Assembly: GCA_002339015.1 (NCBI GenBank)
Contig: DDJC01000050.1
Location: 56,763-73,347 of the forward strand
Source: Burkholderiales bacterium UBA1834
GTDB taxonomy: Bacteria; Pseudomonadota; Gammaproteobacteria; Burkholderiales; Burkholderiaceae_C
Direction of reading: 5' to 3'
Length of the DNA stretch: 16,585 nt
The position numbers and the translations under genes were made by a program. The notes beneath the pieces are model-generated. The model worked only from the letters and a program-made list of their open reading frames with translations. It did no database searches and had not been told where the DNA came from. This document shows, piece after piece, positions 6,023-14,258 of this stretch (position 1 is the first letter of the stretch; the number at the start of each line of letters is the position of its first letter).

Positions 6023-7918
6023 TCACGCCCGGCGTTTCACATAACGCCCCGGGGCAGGCTCGATCGCGGGATAGTCCTTACTTCCCGGCGCAGCCGGGGC
6101 CTTGATCCAGCGTCCGCCGTGTTCATCCAGCCAAGCGGCCCAGGTGGGCCACCAGCTGCCAGGTTGCTCGTCGGCTGCCGCAATCCAGTCGGTTGCCTTG
6201 GCCGGCAGCGTGCGTGTGCCCGCCCGCGTCTGCCAGAAGCTGCGCTTCTTCTTTTCGGGCGGATTGATCACGCCGGCGATATGGCCAGAGGCCCCCAGCA
6301 CGAAGGTGGTCGGCCCGCCCACCAGCTGCGTGGAAGCATAGGCACTGTCCCAGGGCACGATGTGGTCCTCGCGCGAGCCATACACGAAAGTGGGCATGGT
6401 CAGGCGGCGCAGGTCCAGCGGCGTGCCGCACACCTTCACGGCATTGGGCTCCTTGAGCTTGTTCTCAAGGTAGGTGTTGCGCAGGTACCAGCAGTACATC
6501 GGGCCAGGCAGGTTGGTGCTGTCGCTGTTCCAGTACAGCAGGTCGAAGGCAGGAGGCGTCTCGCCTTTGAGGTAGTTGCCCACCACGTAGTTCCACACCA
6601 GGTCGTTGGCCCGCAGGAACGAGAACGTGGTTGCCAGCTCGCTGCCCTTCATCAGCCCGCCGCCCTGGGGGCTCTGCGCACCGATGGTGAGTTCGCGCAT
6701 GTGCACCAGGCCCTCGTCCACGAAAACATCGATCGTGCCCGTGTTGACGAAATCCAGGAAGGACGTGAGCAGGGTCAGGCTGGCCACAGGGCGCTCGCCG
6801 CGCGCATCGAGCACGGCCAGCGCCGAGGCCAGCAAGGTGCCGCCGATGCAGAAGCCCAAGGCGTTGATCTGCTCGGCGCCGGTGATGTCCTGCACGGCCT
6901 GGATGGCACGCATCACGCCCTGCTCGGTGTAATCGTCCCAGGTGGCCTGGGCCAGGCTCTCGTCGGCATTCACCCAGCTGACGATGAACACGCGCTGCCC
7001 TTGCGACAGGGCGTAGCGCACCAGCGAGTTGTCGGGTTGCAGATCGAGGATGTAGTACTTGTTGATGCACGGGGGCACCAGGAGGAAAGGCCGCTCGCGC
7101 ACCTTCTCGGTCAGTGGCTTGTACTCGATCAGCTGGAAGAAGGGGTTCTCGAAGACCACGGTGCCTTCGGTGGTGGCCACGTTGCGGCCCACTTCGAACA
7201 CGGATTCGTCGGTCTGCGACATGTGGCCCTGGCGGATGTCACCGAGCAGATGCTGCAGGCCCTGCTTGAGGCTTTCGCCCTGGGTGTCCAGCGCCAGCTT
7301 CTGGGCCTCGGGATTGAGCGCCAGGAAGTTGGAAGGCGACGCGGCATCCACCCACTGCTGCACGGCGAAGCGCACACGCTCGCGGGTCTTGGCGTCTCCC
7401 TGCAGGCTGTCGGCCAGTTGCTTGAGGGTGTTGGCGTTGAGCAGGTACATTGAAGCCATGAAGGCCGAGCCGGGCTGGCGCGTCCATTCGGGTGAGGCGA
7501 ATCGACGGTCCTTCAGCGCGATGGACTCGGGCTGGGTGAGCGCGCGGTTCCACAGATCGGCGGCTTGCTTGAGGTAATCCTGCTGAATCTGGGTGAGGCG
7601 TTCCGGCGCCACGCTCAGGCTGGCCACGGATTGCGCCAGCGCACCGACCTCCTGGGCCACCGTTTCGACGGCATCGACCGCCTGGCCGACAGGGGGCAGA
7701 CCGAACGCGCTTGCCGCATCCGCTGATGGGGCTTGCGACGCATTGGCGGCCCGGCCCCTGGCAGTGCCTGCGGGCCGATCCTTGATAGGGGACGCGGCCG
7801 TGCGTGCGCGCGGCTGGGGCACGGCCTTCAGCGGCGCAGCGGCCGAGGGACCGGTCTTGTCGGACGAAGCAGGCTTCTTGACCGCGGCGGATGCGCGGCG
7901 CCGGGGTGTGGCGGCCAT
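6023..7918 (-). CDS. phaC: Class I poly(3-hydroxyalkanoate) synthase PhaC
   Basis: The product has 631 residues. GAGGAG just upstream supports the ATG at 7918-7916. The catalytic domain has the lipase-like box GFCIGG with nucleophile Cys357, Asp518 in GSREDHIVPW and His546 in GASGHIAGV. Each is exactly 38 residues later than the Cys319, Asp480 and His508 triad of Cupriavidus PhaC, so the core aligns without net gaps. It polymerises (R)-3-hydroxyacyl-CoA into storage granules. The extra length is an N-terminal tail (about residues 1-68) rich in Ala, Pro, Lys and Arg, followed by a predicted helix around 78-100. The large size and lack of a partner subunit gene indicate class I. It heads the phaC-phaA-phaB operon. 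No clear sigma-70 promoter is seen in the 199-bp region upstream, and no phaR or phasin gene is in the window. Confidence 0.97.
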   Translation of the reverse strand: MAATPRRRASAAVKKPASSDKTGPSAAAPLKAVPQPRARTAASPIKDRPAGTARGRAANASQAPSADAASAFGLPPVGQAVDAVETVAQEVGALAQSVASLSVAPERLTQIQQDYLKQAADLWNRALTQPESIALKDRRFASPEWTRQPGSAFMASMYLLNANTLKQLADSLQGDAKTRERVRFAVQQWVDAASPSNFLALNPEAQKLALDTQGESLKQGLQHLLGDIRQGHMSQTDESVFEVGRNVATTEGTVVFENPFFQLIEYKPLTEKVRERPFLLVPPCINKYYILDLQPDNSLVRYALSQGQRVFIVSWVNADESLAQATWDDYTEQGVMRAIQAVQDITGAEQINALGFCIGGTLLASALAVLDARGERPVASLTLLTSFLDFVNTGTIDVFVDEGLVHMRELTIGAQSPQGGGLMKGSELATTFSFLRANDLVWNYVVGNYLKGETPPAFDLLYWNSDSTNLPGPMYCWYLRNTYLENKLKEPNAVKVCGTPLDLRRLTMPTFVYGSREDHIVPWDSAYASTQLVGGPTTFVLGASGHIAGVINPPEKKKRSFWQTRAGTRTLPAKATDWIAAADEQPGSWWPTWAAWLDEHGGRWIKAPAAPGSKDYPAIEPAPGRYVKRRA

Positions 7919-8117
7919 AGGTCTCCTCTTAGGGCTCTTTCAACGTGAAGGCGTCGTTGAGAGACGCGATATATGCCTGTCTATTCTGGGCCGTTTTTTC
8001 CGGGGCAACGAGACAAGCCCTGGTTTTACGCGGAATTGCCCGACCGTTTGATGACCGCAGACAACAACCCGCACGATGCCTTACCGCCTCGGCACGACAC
8101 GACGCACTGCAGTCACA

Positions 8118-8420
8118 ATGCCCCTCATGTGGATCGTGGTGATTGCGTGGATGTACGTGGCGGTGATGATGGCGGTGGCCGAGGCGTTCGGCCCGCAGGG
8201 CTCCATCCTGGGCGGCCTTTTCACGCTGCTGCTGTACGGCGTGGCACCATTGGCCCTGGTCATCTACCTGATGAACACGCCCATGCGGCGGCGGCGCTTG
8301 CGTGAGGCGGAAGCCCGGGCCGCCGCGGCCGAGGCCCCTGCCAGCTCAGGCTCTGTCGAGCCAGATGCAGGCGGCCTGCCGGCCAGTGACGCCATCGCGC
8401 CGGAACGAAAAGAACCGTGA
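8118..8420 (+). CDS. Small two-helix membrane protein
   Basis: The ATG at 8118 gives 100 residues; the ATG at 8127 is an equally plausible start, and neither has a good ribosome-binding site. A start at 8076 would add 14 polar residues. Two hydrophobic segments are clear, about residues 4-22 (MWIVVIAWMYVAVMMAV) and 30-52 (LGGLFTLLLYGVAPLALVIYL). They are followed by a strongly basic MRRRRLR stretch, which should face the cytosol, and then an Ala/Glu-rich tail. The hydrophobic core resembles a small conserved membrane protein seen in Burkholderiales, but I know no function. It diverges from phaC. Its last 75 bp overlap the end of pgeF on the other strand, so its tail is probably shaped by the conserved pgeF sequence rather than by selection on itself. 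Confidence 0.7.
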   Translation: MPLMWIVVIAWMYVAVMMAVAEAFGPQGSILGGLFTLLLYGVAPLALVIYLMNTPMRRRRLREAEARAAAAEAPASSGSVEPDAGGLPASDAIAPERKEP

Positions 8421-9257
8421 GGCATCACTGACGGTGCACCACCGCCCGCCAGCCACCTGAGACACCCCCAGCGCAGCCAGTCGGTGCCGGGCCAGCCCCG
8501 CCAGATCGGCCAACCACTTTCCTGACGCGGGCGATGAGGCCGGTGCCGACGTGGCCGCTGGCTTGAACAGCGGCGTGGCCGGCGCTTGCGGATCGACGCC
8601 GAAGCCTTGCAAGACGTCGGCCCCGACTTCAAAGGCTGTCGGACCGATGCAGGGGCCCAGCCAGGCCCGCAGTTCGGCTGGGGCACTGCCCGTGCCGTCG
8701 CACAAGGCCGCTACGCCAGTTTCCAACACGCCCTGCCCCGCCATGGCGCCGGCACCTGCCAGGCCACGCCACCCGGCATGCAGGGCCGCCACGCCACGCT
8801 GACCGGGTGCGGCCAGCAACACGGGCAGGCAATCGGCCACCATCACCGTGCAGGCCACGCCAGGCTGGGTCGTCCAGCTGCCGTCGGCCTGCACCGGCTC
8901 GGCGAGATCCCACGGATGACCGTCAACCAGCCAGCCTCCCGCCGCGCCCTGCCCCAGCCGCACCACTCGGTGGCCATGCACCTGACTCAGCCAGAAGGGA
9001 TGCGCCCCCAGCAATTGGGCCATTGCACGGCGATGGGCGGCCACGGCGGCGGGGGCATCGCCTACATGGTCTCCCAGGTTGACATCGTTGTAGGGTGCGT
9101 GGCTGGGCGCGGGCATGCCATCAGGCAAACGATCGGCCATGCGCGCCGCCAAGCCCGCCGGCCAGCGCCGGGTGCTCATCCACGCGCGCACCCCCGGCTG
9201 CGCAGGCCAGGCCAGGGGCCCCAAGGCGTCATCGCTTGTGTCGAGACGGTCAATCAT
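8346..9257 (-). CDS. pgeF: Multicopper-oxidase-like peptidoglycan editing factor PgeF (YfiH family)
   Basis: The ATG at 9257-9255 gives 303 residues. An in-frame GTG at 9281 adds eight residues, and neither has a clear ribosome-binding site. The YfiH/laccase-domain metal site is complete: His94 in SQVHGHRV, Cys143 in VADCLPVLLA and His160 in ALHAGWRG. GPCIGP and the C-terminal FFSFRRDGVTGR are family-typical. In E. coli the protein removes wrongly incorporated residues from peptidoglycan precursors. Purified homologues also show purine nucleoside phosphorylase or oxidase activity, so the exact reaction here is open. It is longer than E. coli YfiH (243), partly from a Ser/Pro/Ala-rich insert (SAPASSPASG) before KWLADLAGLA and an insert near residues 42-56. 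It diverges from ubiC and converges on the small membrane-protein gene. Confidence 0.92.
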   Translation of the reverse strand: MIDRLDTSDDALGPLAWPAQPGVRAWMSTRRWPAGLAARMADRLPDGMPAPSHAPYNDVNLGDHVGDAPAAVAAHRRAMAQLLGAHPFWLSQVHGHRVVRLGQGAAGGWLVDGHPWDLAEPVQADGSWTTQPGVACTVMVADCLPVLLAAPGQRGVAALHAGWRGLAGAGAMAGQGVLETGVAALCDGTGSAPAELRAWLGPCIGPTAFEVGADVLQGFGVDPQAPATPLFKPAATSAPASSPASGKWLADLAGLARHRLAALGVSQVAGGRWCTVSDASRFFSFRRDGVTGRQAACIWLDRA

Positions 9258-9350
9258 CACGTAAAGTCGGGTTTCAAGCACGCGGTCATGCAGGCTGGAC
9301 CACTGAAAGCGGACACCCGCTGGCGGGCTCGGGGCTAAGATGCCGCCCCG

Positions 9351-9950
9351 ATGCTACCCCGTTCCTCCCCTCAGGCCACCCGAGCCCATGCACGGCGAGC
9401 CAAGGCACTGCACTGGCCGGTGCAACCGGTGTCGCCGGCACTGCGCCGCTGGTTGAAGGCGCCTGGCTCCCTGACCGCCCGCCTGCGCGCCCTGGGTGCC
9501 GTGCAGGTGGAGGTGATGAGCCAGGGCACGAAACGCTTGTGGCCCGCAGAGCGCCGCCTGCTGCGTCAGGCCAGTGGCCATGTCCGCGAAGTCATCCTGT
9601 GTGTGGATGGCCAGCCGATGGTATGGGCCCGCAGCGTGACGACACCCCGCGCCTTGAAAGGCCCCTGGAAAGCCTTGAAGGGACTGGGCACCCGGCCTCT
9701 GGCCGAGCTGCTGTTCAGCCACGCCCGGGTCCGGCGCGGCCAGCTGGCGCAGCATGACTGGCAGCGCTGCGGCCCGCAGCAGGCCCGCGCACACCGGGAC
9801 TGGCAGCGTCTGGCCAGGCGTCCCCACCGCCCAGCCATTGCCACCGCGCCACCGGGTTGGGCCCGTCAATCGGTGTTCTGGCACCACAGTGCGCCATTGC
9901 GTGTGATGGAGGCGTTCGCGCCCTGCATGCGAGGTCGTTTCACGCCATGA
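9351..9950 (+). CDS. ubiC: Chorismate pyruvate-lyase UbiC
   Basis: The product has 199 residues versus 165 in E. coli; the excess is a basic N-terminal tail and a Gln/Arg-rich loop (about 133-165). Family signatures are LTARLRALG (41-49), REVILCVDGQPMVWARS (79-95, Arg79 being the likely substrate arginine), LGTRPLAELLF (112-122) and the C-terminal ARQSVFW then VMEAFAP, with Glu187 as the conserved acidic residue. UbiC converts chorismate to 4-hydroxybenzoate and pyruvate, the first committed step of ubiquinone synthesis. There is no ribosome-binding site before the ATG at 9351 and no internal ATG until residue 56, so the start is somewhat uncertain. It is followed by the NUDIX gene after 43 bp, likely one transcript. 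Confidence 0.88.
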   Translation: MLPRSSPQATRAHARRAKALHWPVQPVSPALRRWLKAPGSLTARLRALGAVQVEVMSQGTKRLWPAERRLLRQASGHVREVILCVDGQPMVWARSVTTPRALKGPWKALKGLGTRPLAELLFSHARVRRGQLAQHDWQRCGPQQARAHRDWQRLARRPHRPAIATAPPGWARQSVFWHHSAPLRVMEAFAPCMRGRFTP

Positions 9951-9993
9951 GAGGTTGGCGGTCGCGCCATGGGCATGCTCTACACTGGACCCC

Positions 9994-10539
9994 ATGCATT
10001 TTTCACGGCGCATCGAGCATTGCCCCATGTGTGGCACCCGGGTCGACCATCGCATCCCCGATGAGGACAACCGGGAACGAGCCGTGTGCCCCTCCTGCGG
10101 GCACATCCAGTATGTCAACCCGCTGAACGTGGTCGGCACCGTGCCCGTCTGGGGCGAGCAGGTGCTGCTGTGCCGCCGAAACATCGAGCCCCGCAAGGGT
10201 TACTGGACGCTGCCGGCAGGGTTCATGGAACTGGGTGAGACTTGCGAAGAAGGGGCCCGCCGGGAAACCGATGAGGAAGCCGGGGCACGCATCGAGATGC
10301 AGGGGCTGTACTGCGTGCTGGATGTGGTCAATGCCGGCCAGGTGCATTTGTTCTACCGCGCGCGGCTGCTGGACACCGATTTCAACCCCGGTCCCGAGAC
10401 CATCGAGGCCAAGCTGTTCACCGAAGCCGACATCCCCTGGCAGGAGCTGGCCTTCCGAACGGTGAAACTGACGCTGGAGCACTTCTTCGCCGATCGGCGT
10501 ACGGGTCAATTTGGCGTGCATTGTGCCGATATCCGCTGA
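9994..10539 (+). CDS. NUDIX hydrolase with N-terminal zinc ribbon
   Basis: The ATG at 9994 gives 181 residues starting MHFSRRIEHCPMCG. A TTG start at 9955 would add 13 unrelated residues. The zinc ribbon has Cys10-x2-Cys13 and Cys32-x2-Cys35 (CPMCG and CPSCG), followed by the Nudix fold. The Nudix box runs from Gly76 to about residue 98 with Glu82, Arg90-Glu91, Glu94-Glu95 and Gly97 all matching GX5EX7REUXEEXGU. Such enzymes hydrolyse nucleoside diphosphate derivatives with Mg2+ or Mn2+. The zinc ribbon recalls NudC-type pyrophosphatases, but the protein is shorter and lacks a recognised NudC-specific motif, so the substrate is unknown. It lies 43 bp after ubiC, probably in the same transcription unit, and 55 bp before the secretion ABC gene. 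Confidence 0.9.
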   Translation: MHFSRRIEHCPMCGTRVDHRIPDEDNRERAVCPSCGHIQYVNPLNVVGTVPVWGEQVLLCRRNIEPRKGYWTLPAGFMELGETCEEGARRETDEEAGARIEMQGLYCVLDVVNAGQVHLFYRARLLDTDFNPGPETIEAKLFTEADIPWQELAFRTVKLTLEHFFADRRTGQFGVHCADIR

Positions 10540-10594
10540 ACGACACTGTTGACTCTCAGCGCAATGCGCCCTCAAGGGAACGCGCCACAGGCTC

Positions 10595-12808
10595 ATGAAC
10601 GCACCTGACAAACCGCAGGCAGGCCCCCTTGCCCCAACCGAGGGCCCCACGCTGCCCCACGCCAGCGCGGCCTTGCGGCTGCGCGAGGATCTCATCGCCC
10701 CCGATCCCCTCCTCGATTGTCTGATCGAGGTCTGCCGCCTGCATGGCCTGAGCGCATCGCGCGCTTCGCTGTCCGCCGGGCTGCCACTGGACAAGGGCCC
10801 CTTGAGCCTGACGCTGGCCGAGCGCGCTGCGGCGCGCGCCGGCCTGGCCACGCGTGTGCAGCGGCTGCCCCTGGACCAGATCGACGCCCTCACGCTGCCC
10901 GCCATCCTGCTGCTGCATGAGAACCACGCCTGCGTGCTGCTGGGCCGCGAGGCCGATGGGCGCCTGCGCGTGCTGTTCCCCGAGACCGGCCAGGGCGCCC
11001 TGACGCTGAGCGCGGACGAACTGTCGGCCCGGTTCAGCGGCGTGGTGCTGTTTGCCCGGCCTCACTTCCGCTTCGATGAACGGGCGCCCGAGGTACGCAG
11101 TACCCGGTCGGGCCACTGGTTCTGGGGCGCGGTGCTGGCCCAGCGCTTCGTCTACAAGGATGTGCTGTGGGCCGCGCTGCTGGTCAACCTGTTCGCGCTG
11201 GCCTTCCCGCTGTTTTCCATGAACGTCTACGACCGGGTGGTGCCCAACCACGCCGTCGAGACCCTTTGGGCCCTGGCGGTGGGCGTGGCCCTGGTGCTGG
11301 GCGGCGACCTGTTCATGCGCCTGCTGCGCAGCCACTTCGTCGACGAGGCCAGTGCCCGCATCGACGTGAAGATCTCGGCACGGCTGATGGAAAGCGTGCT
11401 GGGCATGAAGCTGGAAAACCGGCCGCAGTCGGTAGGCTCCTTCGCATCCAACCTGCGCGGCTTCGAGCAGGTGCGCGATTTCATCGCGTCCAGCACCGTC
11501 ACCGCGCTGATCGACCTGCCCTTCGGCCTGCTGTTCGTGGCGGTGATCGCCTGGATCTCGCCCTGGCTCGTGATCCCGGTGGTGATCGTGTTCCTGACCG
11601 TGCTCGTGGCCGGCTACGTGCTGCAGCACCGCCTGCACGAGCTGTCGCAGACCACCTACCAGGCCTCGGCTCAGCGCAACGCCACGCTGGTGGAAAGCCT
11701 GACCGGCATCGAGACCATCAAGGCCCAGGGCGCCGAAAGCGTGATCCAGTCGCGCTGGGAGCGTGCCAACGAGTTCCTGGCCGCCACCAACGTGAAGATG
11801 CGCGGGCTGTCCTCCAGCGCGATGTACAGCACCTCGACGCTGCAGCAGCTGGTGTCGGTCACCATCGTGATCATCGGGGTGTACCTGATCACCGACAAGA
11901 GCCTGACCATGGGGGGGCTGATCGCCGCCAACATGCTGGCCGGCCGCGCCTTGGCCCCGGCCGGGCAGATCGTGGGCCTGCTGATGCAGTACCAGGGGGC
12001 GCGCACCGCGCTCGAATCGCTTGAGCAGATCATGGCCAACCCGGTCGAACGGCCGGCGGACAAGACATTCATCCAGCGGCGAGAGCTCAAGGGCGAGATC
12101 GAGTTCCGCAACGTGTCCTTCGCCTATCCGAACCGGCAGGATGCCGCCCTTGATGGCGTGAGCTTCAAGATCAACCCGGGCGAGAAGGTGGCCTTCATCG
12201 GCAAGGTGGGTTCAGGCAAGACCACGATCCAGAAGCTGGTGCTGGGCCTGTACCAGCCCAAGGAAGGCTCGGTGCTGCTCGACGGCATCGACATGCGCCA
12301 GCTGGACCCGGCCGATGTGCGCCGCAACCTGGGCTATGTCTCGCAGGACGTGACCTTGTTCTACGGCTCGCTGCGCGAGAACATCACCTTCGGCATGCCA
12401 CACGCGGTGGACGAATCCGTGGTGGCCGCGGCCGAGTTGGCCGGCATGACTGATTTCGTGCACCGCCACCCGCAGGGATTCGACATGCAGGTGGGTGAGC
12501 GCGGCGAGCTGCTGTCGGGCGGCCAGCGCCAAAGCGTGGGCATCGCCCGCGCCGTGCTGCACAACGCTCCGCTGCTGCTCCTGGACGAACCCACCAGCGC
12601 GATGGACTTCTCCACCGAAGCCTACGTGACGCAACGCATGGCCGAGTTCGCCCAGGGCAAGACGGTACTGCTGGTCACCCACCGCACCTCGATGCTGTCC
12701 TTCGTGGACCGCGTGATCGTGGTCGACCAGGGCAAGATCGTGGCGGATGGCCCGCGCGAGCGCATCCTGCAGGCGCTGTCTGCCGGCCGCATCGCCCGTG
12801 CCAGCTGA
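10595..12808 (+). CDS. lapB: Type I secretion ABC exporter, LapB type (permease plus ATPase)
   Basis: The product has 737 residues in three parts. Residues 35-160 are a C39-like domain (DPLLDCLIEVCRLHG). By comparison with C39 peptidases the catalytic Cys position is Pro38 and the Asp is absent, so it binds rather than cleaves substrate. Residues 175-470 are the membrane domain (hydrophobic around 189-208, 224-240, 303-340, 418-450). Residues 500-737 are the ATPase, with Walker A GKVGSGKTT (536-544), Q-loop Gln584, signature LSGGQRQ (640-646), Walker B LLLLDEPTS (660-668), and His696. This matches the exporter of LapA-type adhesins, with the membrane-fusion and adhesin genes directly downstream. 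The ribosome-binding site is weak. The LapB name is by family and context; other substrates cannot be excluded. Confidence 0.92.
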   Translation: MNAPDKPQAGPLAPTEGPTLPHASAALRLREDLIAPDPLLDCLIEVCRLHGLSASRASLSAGLPLDKGPLSLTLAERAAARAGLATRVQRLPLDQIDALTLPAILLLHENHACVLLGREADGRLRVLFPETGQGALTLSADELSARFSGVVLFARPHFRFDERAPEVRSTRSGHWFWGAVLAQRFVYKDVLWAALLVNLFALAFPLFSMNVYDRVVPNHAVETLWALAVGVALVLGGDLFMRLLRSHFVDEASARIDVKISARLMESVLGMKLENRPQSVGSFASNLRGFEQVRDFIASSTVTALIDLPFGLLFVAVIAWISPWLVIPVVIVFLTVLVAGYVLQHRLHELSQTTYQASAQRNATLVESLTGIETIKAQGAESVIQSRWERANEFLAATNVKMRGLSSSAMYSTSTLQQLVSVTIVIIGVYLITDKSLTMGGLIAANMLAGRALAPAGQIVGLLMQYQGARTALESLEQIMANPVERPADKTFIQRRELKGEIEFRNVSFAYPNRQDAALDGVSFKINPGEKVAFIGKVGSGKTTIQKLVLGLYQPKEGSVLLDGIDMRQLDPADVRRNLGYVSQDVTLFYGSLRENITFGMPHAVDESVVAAAELAGMTDFVHRHPQGFDMQVGERGELLSGGQRQSVGIARAVLHNAPLLLLDEPTSAMDFSTEAYVTQRMAEFAQGKTVLLVTHRTSMLSFVDRVIVVDQGKIVADGPRERILQALSAGRIARAS

Positions 12809-12809
12809 G

Positions 12810-12815
12810 AAGGAG
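12810..12815 (+). promoter_or_regulatory. Ribosome-binding site of the membrane-fusion gene
   Basis: AAGGAG sits in the 13-bp gap between the ABC-exporter stop and the ATG at 12822, with 6-nt spacing. It fixes that start against an in-frame upstream start at 12747 inside the exporter gene and indicates translational coupling of the pair. Confidence 0.85.
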
Positions 12816-12821
12816 CCGACC

Positions 12822-14258
12822 ATGAAACCCCTCATGAACGCCGGCAAATCCGTGCTGGGCCTGCTCGAAGCCATCCGCGTGCGCGTGGCCCCGGTCACCG
12901 ACCGCATCCTGGACCGCATCACCGGCCCGCGCGTGACATCCGCCACCGCGGCCGATGCCGGCATGCGCCGTTTCGAGCTGCAGGCCGACGCGGTGATGTC
13001 CACCGCGACCACCTACCGCGCCCAGACGCTGGTGCGCACCGCCCTGCTGATCGTGGTGCTGCTGATCGTGTGGGCCAGCTTCGCCCAGGTGGACGAGGTG
13101 ACCAAGGGCGAAGCCAAGGTCGTGCCCTCCAAGCAGCTGCAGGTGATCCAGGCGCTCGATGGCGGTGTGGTGACCGAAATCCTGGTCCAGGAAGGCCAGG
13201 TGGTCGAAGCCGGCCAACTGTTGCTCAAGATTGACGAGACACGAGCAACCTCAGGCGTGCGTGAAAGCGCAGCCCAGACGTTCTCACTTAGGGTCAAGGC
13301 CATCCGGCTGAAGGCCTTGGCCGAAGGCACCAGCTTCGTGCCGCCCGTCGCCAGTGGCCCGGAAGAGCAGCGCGTGGTCGATGAGGAAACCCAGCTCTAC
13401 GACGCCAGGCGATCCGAGCTGTCGGCCCTGATCGGCATCAGCCAGCAACAGCTCGCGCAGCGCCAGCAGGAACTCTCCGAAGTGCGCGCCAAGCGTGAAT
13501 CGGCCACCCGCAGTCTGGAGTTGTCCCAGCAGGAGCTGAGCAAGACCCGCCCCCTGCTGGCCACCGGTGCCGTTTCGGAAGTTGAAATCCTTCGCCTGGA
13601 ACGCGATGTGACGCGCGCCCGCGGCGACATGGAGCAGGCCGGCGCCCAGAGTGCACGCGTGCAGGCCTCCATCGCCGAAGCTTCGCGCAAGATCCAGGAA
13701 ACCGAGCTCTCTTTCCGCAATGAGGCCCGCAAGGAGCTGTCCGAAACCCTGGGGCGGCTTAACAGCCTGACCGAAGGCGCCGTGGCCCTGGTCGACAAGG
13801 TGGACAAGGCCCAGGTGAAGTCGCCCGTGCGCGGCCGTGTGCAGCGCTTGATGGCCAATACGGTGGGCGGCGTGGTCCAGCCCGGCAAGGACATTGTCGA
13901 AATCGTGCCGCTGGACGACGCCCTGGTGCTGGAGGCCAAGATCCAGCCCAAGGACATCGCCTTCATCCACCCCGGACAGAACGCCACCGTGAAGTTCACG
14001 GCCTATGACTTCTCCATTTACGGCGGTCTGGACGCCCAGGTCGAGAACATCAGCCCGGACACCATCACCGACGAGCGCGGCGTGAACACCTATTACGTGG
14101 TGCGCGTGCGAACCGCGCAGCCCAATTTCGGCGAAAAGATGCCCATCATCCCGGGCATGACCGCCGAAGTGGACATCCTTACTGGCAAGAAGACCGTGAT
14201 GTCCTACCTGCTCAAACCCTTGCTCAAGGCCAAAACTTACGCGCTGCGCGAGCGCTGA
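12822..14258 (+). CDS. lapC: HlyD-family type I secretion membrane-fusion protein, LapC type
   Basis: The product has 478 residues. Residues 1-70 are cytosolic, followed by one transmembrane helix at about 72-88 (TALLIVVLLIVWASFAQ). The periplasmic part begins with a lipoyl-like half (VIQALDGGVVTEILVQEGQ) and then a long alpha-helical hairpin, about residues 170-345, rich in Gln, Glu, Arg and Leu. The second lipoyl half follows (KVDKAQVKSPVRGRVQRL), and the C-terminal beta-barrel domain carries VKFTAYDFSIYGGL, typical of HlyD, and ends near PGMTAEVDILTGKKTV. In the family it links the inner-membrane ABC exporter to a TolC-like channel. It follows the ABC gene by 13 bp and precedes the adhesin. 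No TolC-like gene is in the window, so that partner is encoded elsewhere. Confidence 0.93.
   Translation: MKPLMNAGKSVLGLLEAIRVRVAPVTDRILDRITGPRVTSATAADAGMRRFELQADAVMSTATTYRAQTLVRTALLIVVLLIVWASFAQVDEVTKGEAKVVPSKQLQVIQALDGGVVTEILVQEGQVVEAGQLLLKIDETRATSGVRESAAQTFSLRVKAIRLKALAEGTSFVPPVASGPEEQRVVDEETQLYDARRSELSALIGISQQQLAQRQQELSEVRAKRESATRSLELSQQELSKTRPLLATGAVSEVEILRLERDVTRARGDMEQAGAQSARVQASIAEASRKIQETELSFRNEARKELSETLGRLNSLTEGAVALVDKVDKAQVKSPVRGRVQRLMANTVGGVVQPGKDIVEIVPLDDALVLEAKIQPKDIAFIHPGQNATVKFTAYDFSIYGGLDAQVENISPDTITDERGVNTYYVVRVRTAQPNFGEKMPIIPGMTAEVDILTGKKTVMSYLLKPLLKAKTYALRER

Noticed and set aside
7986..8014. Possible phaC promoter on the minus strand (TTGCCC and AATAGA, 17-bp spacing)
   Set aside because: Only three of six -10 positions match. 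Nothing in 7919-8117 stands out clearly enough to call.
9321..9332. CCCGCTGGCGGG dyad upstream of ubiC
   Set aside because: Short with a 2-nt loop, and expected by chance in GC-rich DNA; no regulator or terminator feature attached.
9354..10196. Minus-strand frame over ubiC and the NUDIX gene
   Set aside because: Both plus-strand genes have strong family signatures; this frame has none.
10556..11638. Minus-strand open frame opposite the secretion ABC gene, with similar frames at 13284-14261 and 15514-16506
   Set aside because: Gln/His/Gly-rich translations antisense to well-supported genes; no ribosome-binding site or domain.
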